The notes beneath the pieces are model-generated. The model did no database searches. It saw only the letters and a program-made list of their open reading frames with translations, and had not been told where the DNA came from. From Paraburkholderia heleia NBRC 101817 (lineage in GTDB: Bacteria; Pseudomonadota; Gammaproteobacteria; Burkholderiales; Burkholderiaceae), in assembly GCF_000739775.1 (NCBI RefSeq), contig NZ_BBJH01000006.1:1-64000 (forward strand): DNA of 64,000 nt, written 5' to 3'. Within the stretch, counting starts at the first letter, position 1, and each line of letters begins with the position of its first letter. The position numbers and the translations under genes are program-made. Positions 32,949-44,503 of this stretch are shown one piece after another.

Positions 32949-33073
32949 GAACGTCACGGTGGGTTCGCATTGCCGCCGAAGCGGGCACGGCAAGCATAGG
33001 GAGGAATGGCGATTGCGCGGAGTATACGGAAAGCCCGCCCGGACGTCCGCTGCGCGAGGGTAACAACATGTAA

Positions 33074-33131
33074 AGTCCGTTGCCGGGTGAAGGGCGGCGC
33101 GCCGCGCGCGGCGCCCTTCACCCGTTGGACT
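33074..33131. other. Large GC-rich inverted repeat
   Basis: CGGGTGAAGGGC (33084-33095) pairs exactly with GCCCTTCACCCG (33113-33124), and the flanks AGTCC and GGACT also pair. It lies after the stop of the gene at 33160 (minus strand). No T tract is present; it may be a Rho-type or processing hairpin. Confidence 0.5.
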
Positions 33132-33159
33132 CAGTCAGTCGCCGGATTCCCCGGGATTT

Positions 33160-33453
33160 TCAATGCAGGGTCTGGACGGTGCCCATGGCATCGGCATATT
33201 CCGACGCGGCCTGCTCGAGGATCGCGCAGCGGAAGTCGAACTTGACGCGGAGGATCGCGGATTCGACCCGTGCGTCGCCGCGATGGCCCCTCAGGCGAGT
33301 GTCGATCGCCTCCTCGACGGCGAGAATCGCCTGCTCGATACTCTCCGGATCGTCGCTGTCGAACCCGACCTCGACCTCGATGCTCTCCAGCAGGTTCAAC
33401 GCGGTCGCAATGTCTTCGGAAGCGACGAATAGCGTCTCGGCGTGTTCTCTCAT
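33160..33453 (-). CDS. Small acidic hypothetical protein, 97 aa
   Basis: I do not recognise it. It is acidic and mostly helical, with no signal peptide or membrane segment, and one cysteine (DFRCAILEQ). A very strong ribosome site (GGGGAGGGG) precedes the ATG at 33451-33453, and a large hairpin follows its stop, so it is probably expressed on its own. Confidence 0.72.
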   Translation of the reverse strand: MREHAETLFVASEDIATALNLLESIEVEVGFDSDDPESIEQAILAVEEAIDTRLRGHRGDARVESAILRVKFDFRCAILEQAASEYADAMGTVQTLH

Positions 33454-33702
33454 CTACCCCTCCCCGTTGGTTGTCCAGCTCTTCAGGCAGCTGCGAGTTG
33501 CACGCCTATCGTTGCACATCCGGAACGATCCTGCCGGCGACGAAGGGCGGTGTTGGGTTCGAAACAACGGTAGGGTTGCAGTCCATCCTGAGGCGAATAG
33601 AATCGAAGGTTCCAGCCGATAGCGTAAAGGCAATCGGGCCGCCGTCGGGCGCGTGTTTGACCTGCTAGACTGGAAGTTCCCCCGCGAACCATGGAGGGAA
33701 TC

Positions 33703-33891
33703 ATGACGACTGTCTACGTGGTGAAGACCGGTGAGCAGTACCTCTGCTGCGCAGAGGACGGCGATATCGGCATGGCACCGGAGATTGGCGGGGCCAAGTC
33801 GTTCGTCTCATATGAGGAAGCCGAAAAGGCGGCGTCCCTGCACGCCGACCCCGGATACGAAATCGTCGCCGTCAGCGTTGCCACACACTGA
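33703..33891 (+). CDS. Small hypothetical protein, 62 aa
   Basis: Unrecognised, acidic, with a CysCys pair (YLCCAED). The ATG at 33703 is chosen over one four codons earlier because GGAGGG then lies 5 bases upstream. The predicted beta-beta-alpha-beta pattern with the middle helix SYEEAEKAASLH resembles small stand-alone domains; no function is proposed. Confidence 0.65.
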   Translation: MTTVYVVKTGEQYLCCAEDGDIGMAPEIGGAKSFVSYEEAEKAASLHADPGYEIVAVSVATH

Positions 33892-33914
33892 CGCGCAAGG
33901 CTCTTCCCCTCGAC

Positions 33915-34946
33915 TTACTGGAACTTGCCAGCCGGCGCTTTCGGCTGGCTTTCGGCTGCACTGCCGGCCAGCGCATGAACCGATCCGGCAAGGAAGTCCA
34001 GGATCAACGCGTTCACCTCGTCCGGGCGCTCTTGCTGCACCCAGTGACCCGCTTTCGCAATGAGATGCTTCTTCCAGAGGTTGGGAACGTTGATCTCCAG
34101 CGCGTCGTAGTCCTTCGCGGCCATCTTCACGACGCCGTCCAGCGCTCCCGCGAGAAAGAGCGTCGGCTGCATGATGCGGGCGCCGTCGAGGAAGCTGGTC
34201 AGCGCCCAGTTGCGATCGATATTCCGATACCAGTTGATTGGTCCACGAAACCCGCTGCGCTCGAACTGCGCCACGAAATATTGCAGATCCGTCTCGGTCA
34301 GCCACGGCGGAAGCGCGTCGGGCAACGTGAGGTTGTCCACGAGCCGGGTCGATTTGGGAAAGGTCGCGAAGTTGGCCGGCTGCCCTTTCATGACCGGGTC
34401 TCCCGACGCCGTGTAGAGAATGCCAAGGATCGAGTGGCGGACACTCTCTTCCAGTTCGTGCTCGACGCGTCCCGGCAACTGAAAATAGTCCTGATAGAAA
34501 TGACACTCCTGCGTGATCTGTGCGAAGCGCACCGACGGGCGGACCGGACGTCGAGGCATGTAAGGAACGCTCAGCAGGCCGAGAACGGGAAACAGGTCCG
34601 GACGCAGCAGTGCCGCGTAAGCGGCGACAGCAGCGCCCCAGTCATGTCCGATCAGAATCGCCCGCTCCTCGCCGAGAGCCTTGACGAGGCCGACCAGGTC
34701 ACCGACGAGGTTCAGAATATCGTAAGCCTCGACGGATTCCGGGGCATCGGTGAGCCCGTATCCGCGCTGGTCGGGCGCCACCGCGCGATAGCCCGCGGCC
34801 GCCAGCGCGTCGATCTGCCAGCGCCACACATACCAGGACTCCGGCCAGCCGTGACAGAGCAGCACGAGCGGGCCCGTGCCTTTTTCGACGTAGTGCATGC
34901 GGATGCCGTTCACGTACGCGAACTTCTCTTGCAACCCGTTCATCAT
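33915..34946 (-). CDS. Epoxide hydrolase-type alpha/beta hydrolase
   Basis: A 343-aa soluble epoxide hydrolase-like enzyme. The oxyanion motif is HGWPESWYVWRWQ, the nucleophile is Asp in GHDWGAAVA (about residue 101), lid tyrosines are present (HFYQDYFQ, NWYRNIDRNW), the acid is in LAGALDGVV and the catalytic His in AGHWVQQERPDEV. All parts for opening an epoxide ring are there. The start pair ATG-ATG at 34941-34946 follows AGGTCG. It lies downstream of mocA with a gap of 105 bases, possibly outside the cox unit. Confidence 0.9.
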   Translation of the reverse strand: MMNGLQEKFAYVNGIRMHYVEKGTGPLVLLCHGWPESWYVWRWQIDALAAAGYRAVAPDQRGYGLTDAPESVEAYDILNLVGDLVGLVKALGEERAILIGHDWGAAVAAYAALLRPDLFPVLGLLSVPYMPRRPVRPSVRFAQITQECHFYQDYFQLPGRVEHELEESVRHSILGILYTASGDPVMKGQPANFATFPKSTRLVDNLTLPDALPPWLTETDLQYFVAQFERSGFRGPINWYRNIDRNWALTSFLDGARIMQPTLFLAGALDGVVKMAAKDYDALEINVPNLWKKHLIAKAGHWVQQERPDEVNALILDFLAGSVHALAGSAAESQPKAPAGKFQ

Positions 34947-35051
34947 GGAGTCGACCTCGTCTCACGCGGTGGGAAAGCGCCTGGCGACCATTGTGAATGC
35001 AGCATCGCAAGGCTTCAACCACGCCAGTCGTTTCGAGCGCGAACCGGGAGA

Positions 35052-35681
35052 TCAGGGATCGGCGCGTGCCGTGCGGCCCTCCGCGCGCGCCGTGACGCTC
35101 AGGTAGTCGGCGGGGGTATCCATGTCGACACAAAAGCGGTCGTGCGCCGCCTGATGGAGAAACACCTCGCCGCCATGCCCGGCGATCAGCTTGCGGCAGC
35201 CCGGATTCACGCGGCCGCCCACGACCTCGGGACAATAGCTCGACGCAAACACCACAGGATTGCCGCGTACGCCGTCAAACATCGGCACCAGGATCGAACC
35301 GTACGGCATCGACGCGTAGGCTTCGATCAGTTCGCGATAGTCGGCCGTTTCGAGCAGCACCTGGTCGGCGAGGCAGATCATCACGGCGTCGCACGGCGCC
35401 TGCAGCGCGGCAACGCCGCTCGCAACCGACGTCATCTGTCCTTCCCGGTAGCGCGGGTTGCTCTGGAAGCGCACGTCGAGGCCATCGAGCGCTTCGAATA
35501 TGGCCCGGCCATTGAATCCGGTCACGACGACGACCTCCTCGGGTCGCGCCGAAACGATGGCGCGCACGACGCGCCGCACGGCGGGCTCGCCGCCCACCGG
35601 CAGCAACAGCTTGTGACGCCCCTCCATGCGCGCGGACAGGCCCGCCGCGAGCACCACAGCCGAAAACCTCCGGCCGCTCAT
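35052..35681 (-). CDS. mocA: MocA-type molybdopterin cytidylyltransferase
   Basis: A 209-aa nucleotidyltransferase that converts molybdopterin to the cytosine dinucleotide form used by CO dehydrogenase and related enzymes. The N-terminal VVLAAGLSARMEGRHKLLLP is the nucleotide loop; DQVLL near 105, GNPVVF and DMDTPADY are the usual MobA/MocA motifs. ATG 35679-35681 overlaps the stop of coxF (ATGA). As the last gene of the cox series it supplies the MCD cofactor for CoxL. Confidence 0.9.
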   Translation of the reverse strand: MSGRRFSAVVLAAGLSARMEGRHKLLLPVGGEPAVRRVVRAIVSARPEEVVVVTGFNGRAIFEALDGLDVRFQSNPRYREGQMTSVASGVAALQAPCDAVMICLADQVLLETADYRELIEAYASMPYGSILVPMFDGVRGNPVVFASSYCPEVVGGRVNPGCRKLIAGHGGEVFLHQAAHDRFCVDMDTPADYLSVTARAEGRTARADP

Positions 35682-36769
35682 CGCGCCCCCGCGGGCGGGC
35701 CGTCCGGGCGACCGGCAGCGAGCGGGGCGGCCTCCAGATAGCGCCCGGGGGCGCGCTCGAACTCGGACTTGCAGCCGTCGCAGCAGAAGTACACCTTGCG
35801 TCCGCGATAGTCGAGAACATGCTTTGCCTTCGCAATCTCGACGCTCATGCCGCAGACGGGGTTCACATAGCGTCCCGCCTCCGCCACGGCTGCGCCGAGC
35901 GCCTCGCACGGCGGCAGCGGCGGTACGGCTTCCGTCGCGATCGCGGCCCGCGGCGCCGCCGCCTCGGCCATCTCCTGCATTTCGTGCATCTCGTGCCGCA
36001 GCGCGACGAGTCCCGCCACGGCGCCCAGTGCGATCTCCTGCGGCGTGTGCGCATGGATCGCCGGACCCGCCGGCGCGTGCAGCGCCGCGAGCCGGGTTTC
36101 GTCGATGCCGCGCAGGCGCATTGCTGCGCGCAACCGCTCGGCCTTTCTGTGACTCGCGATCAGCAGCACCGCCGCCGCGGCGCTGCGCAGCGCGGCTTCG
36201 AGCGCCTCCTCGTCGCGCTCGCCTTGTGTGGCGATCAGCACGAACGACGTACCGGCGCGATCCAGCGCGGCGGCATCGACGCCCGGCTGCCCGGCGCGCG
36301 CCACGTCGGCCGCCAGGCTCGCGCGAAACCCGACGCGCCGTGCGAGCCCACACGCCTCCTGCGCCGCGGGCGTGGCGCCGAGCACGGCCACGAGCGGCGC
36401 GGGCACGGTGGGCTGGATGAAGAGTTCCAGCGCGCCGTTGCTCGCGCACGGCATCGCATGCGCCTCGACTTCGGCCTCGGCTGGCGCCGGCTCATTGCTG
36501 ATCCGCACGCGCCGCGGCTGCCCCGTGCGGATCGACTCCCGCGCGGCCTCGATGACGATCGTCCGCGAGCAGCCCCCGCCTACCCAACCGTGCAGCGCGC
36601 CGTCGGCCGCAACAAGCGCCTGGGCGCCGACGTGCGTCGAGCTTGGCGGCGCGGCACGGATCACGGTGACGACCGCGAACGGTGCGCCCGCATCGATCAG
36701 CCGCTGCTCGCGCTGCAGCAGATCCGCGGCGTCCGGGAGGGTCTCGCTCGATTCGGCATGGACATTCAT
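35678..36769 (-). CDS. coxF: CoxF: XdhC-family maturation factor with C-terminal YHS domain
   Basis: A 363-aa accessory protein. The N-terminal XdhC/CoxI domain (VVTVIRAAPPSSTHVGAQALVAADG, GWVGGGCSRTIVIEAA) binds and protects the Mo cofactor; a Rossmann domain follows (VLGATPAAQEACGLARRVG). The last 45 residues are a YHS metal-binding domain (NPVCGMSVE, YFCCDGCKSEF). Overlaps coxE and mocA by ATGA on each side. The YHS part is unusual for this family; as CoxL holds a Mo-Cu centre, a copper-handling role is tempting but unproven. Confidence 0.88.
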   Translation of the reverse strand: MNVHAESSETLPDAADLLQREQRLIDAGAPFAVVTVIRAAPPSSTHVGAQALVAADGALHGWVGGGCSRTIVIEAARESIRTGQPRRVRISNEPAPAEAEVEAHAMPCASNGALELFIQPTVPAPLVAVLGATPAAQEACGLARRVGFRASLAADVARAGQPGVDAAALDRAGTSFVLIATQGERDEEALEAALRSAAAAVLLIASHRKAERLRAAMRLRGIDETRLAALHAPAGPAIHAHTPQEIALGAVAGLVALRHEMHEMQEMAEAAAPRAAIATEAVPPLPPCEALGAAVAEAGRYVNPVCGMSVEIAKAKHVLDYRGRKVYFCCDGCKSEFERAPGRYLEAAPLAAGRPDGPPAGAR

Positions 36770-37968
36770 TGCAACGCCTCGAGAATGTGAGGAAAGATCC
36801 GTTCGAGACTCGCGAGGTCGCGGGCCCCGGCAAACAGGTCGAGATGCGGCAGCGCGGCCTGCATGCCCGCGCTGACCGGCGCGAATCCGGGACGATCGCC
36901 GAGCGGGTTGAGCCAGACGAGCGAATGGCAGCGCCGCCGGATCGCGGCAAGCGACGCGCCGAGCTGCGCCACGTCGCCCGCGTCGTAGCCGTCGCTGACG
37001 ATCACGACCGCGGTCCGCGCATGCAGCAGGCGCGGCGCGTAGTGCGCATTGAAAGCGGCGAGACTCTCGCCGATGCGCGTCCCGCCGGCCCAGCCCTCCG
37101 AGATGAGCTGCAGGCGCTCCTGGGCGCGGCGCGGATCGGGGTCGCGCAGCGCTTCGTCGACGCAGACGAGCCGCGTATGGAAGACGAAGCTGTGGACGTC
37201 CGGCAAACGCCCGCTCAACACGCGCGCGAGCCGCAGGAAGAAGAAGCTGTAGAGGCTCATCGAGCGGCTCACGTCGAGCAGCATGACGATGCGCGGGCGC
37301 TGCCGGCGTTTGCGCCGCCAGCCGAGTTCGACCGGCAGCCCGCCGCGCGAGACGCTGCGCCGCAGGGTCCAGTGCAGATCGAGCGCGCGCCCGCGGCTCG
37401 CGCGTTGCTCGCGGCGCGTCTGGATGCCGTGCAGGCGCTGGGCGAAGCGGCGGATTGCGGCATCGATGGCGAAGAGTTCGCTGCGATCGTTCAGGTGGCG
37501 CAAATCCGCATGCGCGAGCGACTCGCTGCGCGTGGCGCCCTCGTTCGCGGCGCAGCCCTCCTGCGCGGCGCCATCGCCGCATCCTGCGAGCGACACCGGC
37601 GTGCCCTCACCCGCATCGGACGGGCCGCAGGCCGTGTCGTCGCGCGCAAGCGGCCCGGCGCCGCCGGCACGCGTCCCGGCGAGCTTGCGCCGGTTCGGCG
37701 CGAGGAAGTACGCGTCGAACAGTTCGTCGAAGCGCCGCCACTCCTGCGCGCGCGAGCACAGCAGCGCACGCAGGCTCCAGCGCAGCACGTCGCGCTCCGT
37801 CTGGCCCATGCGCTGCACCACCTCGAGCATTGCAGCAATGTCCGCGTTCGTCACGCCGAATGCGTTCGCGCGCAGCCAGCCCGCGAAGCCCGCATAGCGC
37901 GCGACGACGCGATCGGCGAGAGCGTGCGGCGCCGCGCGAGGCATCGTGCTGTCGATGCCGGTCAGCAT
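36766..37968 (-). CDS. coxE: CoxE: von Willebrand factor A domain maturation protein
   Basis: A 400-aa cytoplasmic VWA protein. The MIDAS motif DVSRSMS lies near residue 230 and GGTRIGESL and VVIVSDGYD supply the other metal ligands. The N-terminal half is helical with an Arg-rich linker. CoxE works with the AAA ATPase CoxD to build the sulfurated Cu centre of CoxL. ATG overlaps the coxD stop by seven bases. Confidence 0.92.
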   Translation of the reverse strand: MLTGIDSTMPRAAPHALADRVVARYAGFAGWLRANAFGVTNADIAAMLEVVQRMGQTERDVLRWSLRALLCSRAQEWRRFDELFDAYFLAPNRRKLAGTRAGGAGPLARDDTACGPSDAGEGTPVSLAGCGDGAAQEGCAANEGATRSESLAHADLRHLNDRSELFAIDAAIRRFAQRLHGIQTRREQRASRGRALDLHWTLRRSVSRGGLPVELGWRRKRRQRPRIVMLLDVSRSMSLYSFFFLRLARVLSGRLPDVHSFVFHTRLVCVDEALRDPDPRRAQERLQLISEGWAGGTRIGESLAAFNAHYAPRLLHARTAVVIVSDGYDAGDVAQLGASLAAIRRRCHSLVWLNPLGDRPGFAPVSAGMQAALPHLDLFAGARDLASLERIFPHILEALQ

Positions 37969-38858
37969 GACGCCACCAGTTTTTCGACCACGGGCCGCGT
38001 GAGACTGGCCTGATCCTCGCGTGTTTTCACAAGCGCGGCGAGCGAATCCATCACGCGGTCCACGCCGTTTTCGTCGAGCGCACTCACGCCGAGGCGCAGC
38101 AGCGCGGCCACCCAGTCGAGCGTTTCCGCGAGGCCGGGCTTGCGGCGCAGCGCCATCTCGCGCACCGCATGGACGAATTCGACGATCTGGGCCGCCAGCG
38201 CCTGGGGCACCTCGGGAACCTGGGTCCGCACGATCATGAGTTCGCGCTGGAACGACGGGTAGTCGACGTACTGGTACAGGCAGCGGCGGCGCAGCGCGTC
38301 GGAGATCTCGCGCGTGCCGTTCGAGGTGAGGATCACATAGGGCCGCTCGGTCGCGCGGATCACGCCAAGCTCGGGAATCGAAAGCTGGAAATCCGATAGC
38401 AGCTCGAGCAGGTAGGCCTCGAACGCCTCATCGGTACGGTCGATTTCGTCGATCAGCAGCACGGGCGCGGGCGCGGTCGTAATGGCTTCGAGCAGCGGGC
38501 GCTTGAGCAGATAGCGCTCGGAGAAGATGTCGTGCTCCTTGTCGCGCAGCGGCCGCGTGTCCTGCTCGAAGAGCTTGATCGCGAGCAGCTGGTGGACATA
38601 GTTCCACTCGTATAGCGCCGCGTGCGCGTCGAGCCCCTCGTAGCATTGCAGGCGGATCAGCGGCGCGTCGAGCAGGCGCGCGAGCGCCTTCGCGACCTCG
38701 GTCTTGCCTACACCCGCCTCGCCCTCCAGCAGCAGCGGGCGGCGCATTTCCAGCGTGAGCAGCAGCGCCGCCGCGAAGCTGCGCTCCACGATGAACCGGT
38801 GGCTCGCCAGCTTCGCCTGCAGCGCGAGGACGTCCGGCATGCGGTCGGTTTGCGCCAT
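37962..38858 (-). CDS. coxD: CoxD: MoxR-type AAA+ ATPase
   Basis: A 298-aa AAA+ chaperone. Walker A GEAGVGKTEVA, Walker B LLIDEIDRTD, sensor LTSNGTREIS and arginine-finger region DALRRRCLY are all intact. In Oligotropha (Afipia) CoxD unfolds apo-CoxL so that sulfur and copper can be inserted. It starts eight bases after coxG and overlaps coxE. Confidence 0.94.
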   Translation of the reverse strand: MAQTDRMPDVLALQAKLASHRFIVERSFAAALLLTLEMRRPLLLEGEAGVGKTEVAKALARLLDAPLIRLQCYEGLDAHAALYEWNYVHQLLAIKLFEQDTRPLRDKEHDIFSERYLLKRPLLEAITTAPAPVLLIDEIDRTDEAFEAYLLELLSDFQLSIPELGVIRATERPYVILTSNGTREISDALRRRCLYQYVDYPSFQRELMIVRTQVPEVPQALAAQIVEFVHAVREMALRRKPGLAETLDWVAALLRLGVSALDENGVDRVMDSLAALVKTREDQASLTRPVVEKLVASC

Positions 38859-38866
38859 GGCGTGCC

Positions 38867-39505
38867 TCAGCGGCCTTGCGCCTTGTGCGTGAAAAGCCCG
38901 CGCAGCCAGTCGCGCACGATGGCCCAGACAAACGCAATGCCATTGAGCTCGGTGGCTTGCGCAGGCGCGGCGGCCGCCCTCGAAACCGGCGCCGATACCG
39001 GCTCGTCCGCCGCGCTCCCGGCAGCGCCTGCCGTGGCTTGCGGCGGCGGCGCCACGGCACTCAGGCGCGCCGAGAAGTTCGCGACGAACTGCTTGAGCAG
39101 CTGCTCCGACACCGGTCCCATGAGCCGCCCGCCCAGCGCGGCGGCCTTGCCGCTCATCGTCACTTCGCTCTTGCCGGCCAGCGTGCTCGTCTCGCCCGTG
39201 GGCTGCACACTGGCCGTGAGATCCATCGTCGCCGCCGAGCTGCCGGTCGAATCCGTGCCCTTGCCGAGCAGATGCAGGCTGCGTGCCGAGGCGTCGAGCG
39301 CGAGCACTTCGATGTCGCCCTTGAACGCCATCGTCGCCGGCCCGAGCCGCACCGTGATGGTTCCTTTGTAGTGCGTATCGTCGACGCGCTCGGTGATCTT
39401 CGCACCCGGCATGCAGCCGGCCACCGCCTCGATGTCCTGCATCAACGCCCAGGCGCGCTCCGCGCTCGCGTCGAGCGCAAATGCCTTGTCGAGTACGACT
39501 TTCAT
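38867..39505 (-). CDS. coxG: CoxG: SRPBCC-fold carbon monoxide dehydrogenase subunit G
   Basis: A 212-aa protein with the CoxG/START-like domain in residues 1-150 (WALMQDIEAVAGCMPGAKI, DTHYKGTITVRLGP) and a C-terminal Ala/Pro linker leading to an amphipathic or hydrophobic end (IAFVWAIVRDWLRGLF) that may touch the membrane. CoxG is reported to anchor CO dehydrogenase at the membrane and to help electron transfer. It sits 30 bases after coxL, between structural and maturation genes. Confidence 0.92.
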   Translation of the reverse strand: MKVVLDKAFALDASAERAWALMQDIEAVAGCMPGAKITERVDDTHYKGTITVRLGPATMAFKGDIEVLALDASARSLHLLGKGTDSTGSSAATMDLTASVQPTGETSTLAGKSEVTMSGKAAALGGRLMGPVSEQLLKQFVANFSARLSAVAPPPQATAGAAGSAADEPVSAPVSRAAAAPAQATELNGIAFVWAIVRDWLRGLFTHKAQGR

Positions 39506-39535
39506 TGCGGACTCCTCATGCGCGCGTGCTTCGGC

Positions 39536-41950
<2,415 letters not shown>

Positions 41951-41967
41951 GGCGTCTCTCCCGGCGC

Positions 41968-42498
41968 TCAGTGCGCGTGTACCGCGCCCGCTTCGATGAG
42001 CGGATGCGAGGTTTCGGCCGCTTCGCCGCGCAACTTGCGCGCCGCGTATTGCACGGCCTTCACGATGTTCTGATAGCCCGTGCAGCGGCACAGGTTCCCT
42101 GCCATCCAGTAGCGGATTTCCGCTTCCGTCGGCGCGGGATTCTCCTGGAGCAGGCGGTACGCGCGCATCAGCATGCCGGGCGTGCAGAAGCCGCATTGCA
42201 GCCCGTGCTCCTGCATGAAGCCTTCCTGCAGCGCATGCAGCGCGCCGCCTTCGGCGAGCCCTTCCACCGTGCGGATTTCAGCGCCCTGTGCCTGTACGGT
42301 GAGCAGCGTGCACGATTTCACGGACATGCCGTTGAAATCGACGGTGCAGGCGCCGCAATGCGACGTCTCGCAACCGATATGCGGCCCGGTGTGCTGGCAT
42401 TTTTCGCGCAGCGTGTGAATCAGCAGTTCGCGCGGCTCGACGACGACGTCGACCTCGCTGCCGTTGAGGCTGAACGACACCATGGTTTTGCTGGCCAT
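41968..42498 (-). CDS. coxS: CO dehydrogenase small iron-sulfur subunit
   Basis: A 176-aa subunit with two 2Fe-2S clusters: Cys43/48/51/63 (plant-type) and Cys103/106/138/140 (CGFCTPGM and CRCTGY). Length and motif spacing equal those of CoxS. It lies 30 bases after coxM and 17 before coxL, in the canonical M-S-L order. Confidence 0.97.
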   Translation of the reverse strand: MASKTMVSFSLNGSEVDVVVEPRELLIHTLREKCQHTGPHIGCETSHCGACTVDFNGMSVKSCTLLTVQAQGAEIRTVEGLAEGGALHALQEGFMQEHGLQCGFCTPGMLMRAYRLLQENPAPTEAEIRYWMAGNLCRCTGYQNIVKAVQYAARKLRGEAAETSHPLIEAGAVHAH

Positions 42499-42528
42499 CT
42501 CGCGATCTCCGTGAGTCAGGTCGCTGCG

Positions 42529-43416
42529 TCAGGGGCGTGCTGCGTTTGCGGTCCGTTCGAAGGCGGTATTGAGCGCCCTGCGGGTCATCTCGCCCGTCAT
42601 CGCGCGCTTGTAGTCGGCGTCGCCGCGCAGATCCTCCACCGGATTGCACGCCGCCATCGCGAGCCGCGCCGCTTCGTCGAGCGCGCGCGCGTCGAACGGC
42701 TTGCCGATCAGGGCCTGCTCGGCGTCCACGGCGCGGATCACCGTGTCGCCGACATTCGTCAGAGCAATGCGCGCGTGCTCGACGTGGCCGCCGCCCAGGC
42801 GCAGCGTGACGGCCGCCGCCGCGGTCGCGAAGTCACCGGTCTTGCGCTTGAGCTTCGCGTAGCAATAGCCGGTGCCGGGCTGCGGCACGGGAATGCGGAT
42901 GCCGGTCATGATCTCGCCGGGCGCGAGCAGCGTCGCATAGGTGCCGACGAAAAAGCCGTCCGCGCTCACCTCGCGCTCGCCCGCCGCGCCTTGCAGCACG
43001 AACGAAGCATCGAGCGCGATCATCAGCGCGGGATGGTCATTGCCGGGATCGCCGTGCGAAAGATCGCCGCCCAGCGTGCCGCGATAGCGCACCTGCGGGT
43101 CGGCGATCTGCCGCGCGCCCTCGACGATGAGCGGACAGCGCGCTTGCAGCAGCGTGGACCAGATCAGCTCGTTCTCGGTCGTCATCGCGCCGATCCACAG
43201 CGTGCCGTTTTCTTCGCGGATGCCCTTGAGCTCGGCCAGCCGGCCGAGGTCGATCAGGTGATCGGGCTGGGCAAAGCGCAGTTTCATCATCGGCAGCAGG
43301 CTGTGGCCGCCCGCGAGCAGCTTCGCCGTTTCGCCGTGTGCGCCGAGCAAGGCGAACACCTCGGACAAGGTTTGCGGAGCGTGGTATTCGAATGGACGGG
43401 GAATCACACGGGTCAC
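42529..43416 (-). CDS. coxM: CO dehydrogenase medium FAD subunit
   Basis: A 295-aa FAD subunit of the xanthine dehydrogenase type. FAD loops AGGHSLLPMMKLR (about 35-47) and TLGGDLSHGDPGNDHPA (about 113-129) are intact. The start is GTG 43414-43416; a short leader separates it from the candidate RcoM site. First gene of the cox operon, divergent from rcoM. Confidence 0.96.
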   Translation of the reverse strand: MTRVIPRPFEYHAPQTLSEVFALLGAHGETAKLLAGGHSLLPMMKLRFAQPDHLIDLGRLAELKGIREENGTLWIGAMTTENELIWSTLLQARCPLIVEGARQIADPQVRYRGTLGGDLSHGDPGNDHPALMIALDASFVLQGAAGEREVSADGFFVGTYATLLAPGEIMTGIRIPVPQPGTGYCYAKLKRKTGDFATAAAAVTLRLGGGHVEHARIALTNVGDTVIRAVDAEQALIGKPFDARALDEAARLAMAACNPVEDLRGDADYKRAMTGEMTRRALNTAFERTANAARP

Positions 43417-43449
43417 CTTGTTGTCATTGCGTTGAAGTTCAGCATTTCA

Positions 43450-43472
43450 CAATGCAACGCAGCAATTCAACG
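43450..43472 (-). promoter_or_regulatory. Candidate RcoM operator upstream of coxM
   Basis: On the minus strand two tandem copies of CGTTGnATTG lie 13 bases apart start to start (43472-43463 and 43459-43450). A related element in the opposite orientation is at 43425-43434. LytTR regulators bind direct repeats of this kind, and the place, just before coxM, fits activation. The exact motif has not been matched to published RcoM sites. Confidence 0.5.
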
Positions 43473-43611
43473 GGTTTTCCCGAATGGCGGCGTGACTGCG
43501 CCGGGTGCCGGAAAACTTGCGTGAAAAGGGGAAAGGACATAATACTGAGGCAGCGTCCCGCCGCCGCAGACGCCACGCACAACGCCGCGGCAGCATCGGG
43601 GAGAACCCTGG

Positions 43612-44427
43612 ATGAAACCGTTCGAGCACGCCATGCCGTCCACCGACGCGCGCCGCGCCGAGACTTTTCAGCACCGCCTCGAGCAGTTCAATCCGGGCGT
43701 GGTGTGGCTCGATGCGCAGGGGCGCGTCAGTGCGTTCAACGACGTCGCGCTGCAGATTCTCGGACCTGCGGGCGAGCAGTCGCTGGGCGTGGCCCAGGAG
43801 AAGCTGTTCGGCATCGATGTCGTGCAGTTGCACCCGGCAAAAAGCCGCGACAAGCTGCGCTTTCTGCTGCAGTCGCGCGACGCCGGTGGCTGCCCCGTGA
43901 AGTCGCCGCCGCCGGTTGCGATGATGATCAACATTCCCGACCGCATTCTCATGCTCAAGGTGTCCCGCATGTCGGACATGAACGGCGCGTGCGGCACCTG
44001 CATGATTTTCTACGACCTCACCGACCTCACGACCGAGCCGTCGGCCGAGCCGCCGGCTCAGTCGCTCGCCGGCGCGCCCACCCCGCCGCGGCGGCTCTTC
44101 AAGATTCCGGTGTACCGCAAGAACCGCGTGATGCTGATCGACCTGCAGGACGTCGTGCGTTTTCAGGGCGACGGCCACTACACGACGATCGTCACGAAGG
44201 ACGATCGCTACCTCTCCAACCTGTCGCTTGCGGACCTCGAACTGCGGCTCGACAGCAATACGTTTTTGCGCGTGCATCGCAGCCACATCGTCAACCTGCC
44301 GTACGCGGTCGAACTCGTCAAAGCCGACGACAGCGTAAACCTCGTGATGGACGACGGCGAACGCAGCGTCGTGCCGGTGAGCCGCTCACGCGCCGCACAA
44401 CTGAAAGAGTGGCTCGGCGTGGTTTGA
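43612..44427 (+). CDS. rcoM: RcoM: haem-PAS / LytTR single-component CO sensor
   Basis: A 271-aa transcription activator. The PAS domain (about 20-150) holds His74 (VVQLHPAK), Cys94 (AGGCPVK) and Met104 (PPPVAMMIN), the same residues and numbers described as haem ligands of RcoM from Paraburkholderia xenovorans: His/Cys when oxidised, His/Met when reduced, Met displaced by CO. A LytTR DNA-binding domain fills about 165-270 (IDLQDVVRFQGDGHYTTI, FLRVHRSHIVNL). GGGGAG precedes the ATG. Divergent from coxM, it should switch the cox operon on when CO is present. Confidence 0.96.
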   Translation: MKPFEHAMPSTDARRAETFQHRLEQFNPGVVWLDAQGRVSAFNDVALQILGPAGEQSLGVAQEKLFGIDVVQLHPAKSRDKLRFLLQSRDAGGCPVKSPPPVAMMINIPDRILMLKVSRMSDMNGACGTCMIFYDLTDLTTEPSAEPPAQSLAGAPTPPRRLFKIPVYRKNRVMLIDLQDVVRFQGDGHYTTIVTKDDRYLSNLSLADLELRLDSNTFLRVHRSHIVNLPYAVELVKADDSVNLVMDDGERSVVPVSRSRAAQLKEWLGVV

Positions 44428-44503
44428 GGCAGGCGCCGACCGCTTGACTCCTGCCAACCAGTCTCCTTCGTCCTAGAATTCATGTATCAGGGGGCGAGGC
44501 GAC

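Noticed and set aside
33163..33432. Plus-strand 89-aa frame opposite the gene at 33160
   Set aside because: No ribosome site; the minus-strand frame has GGGGAGGGG before its ATG and a more gene-like composition.
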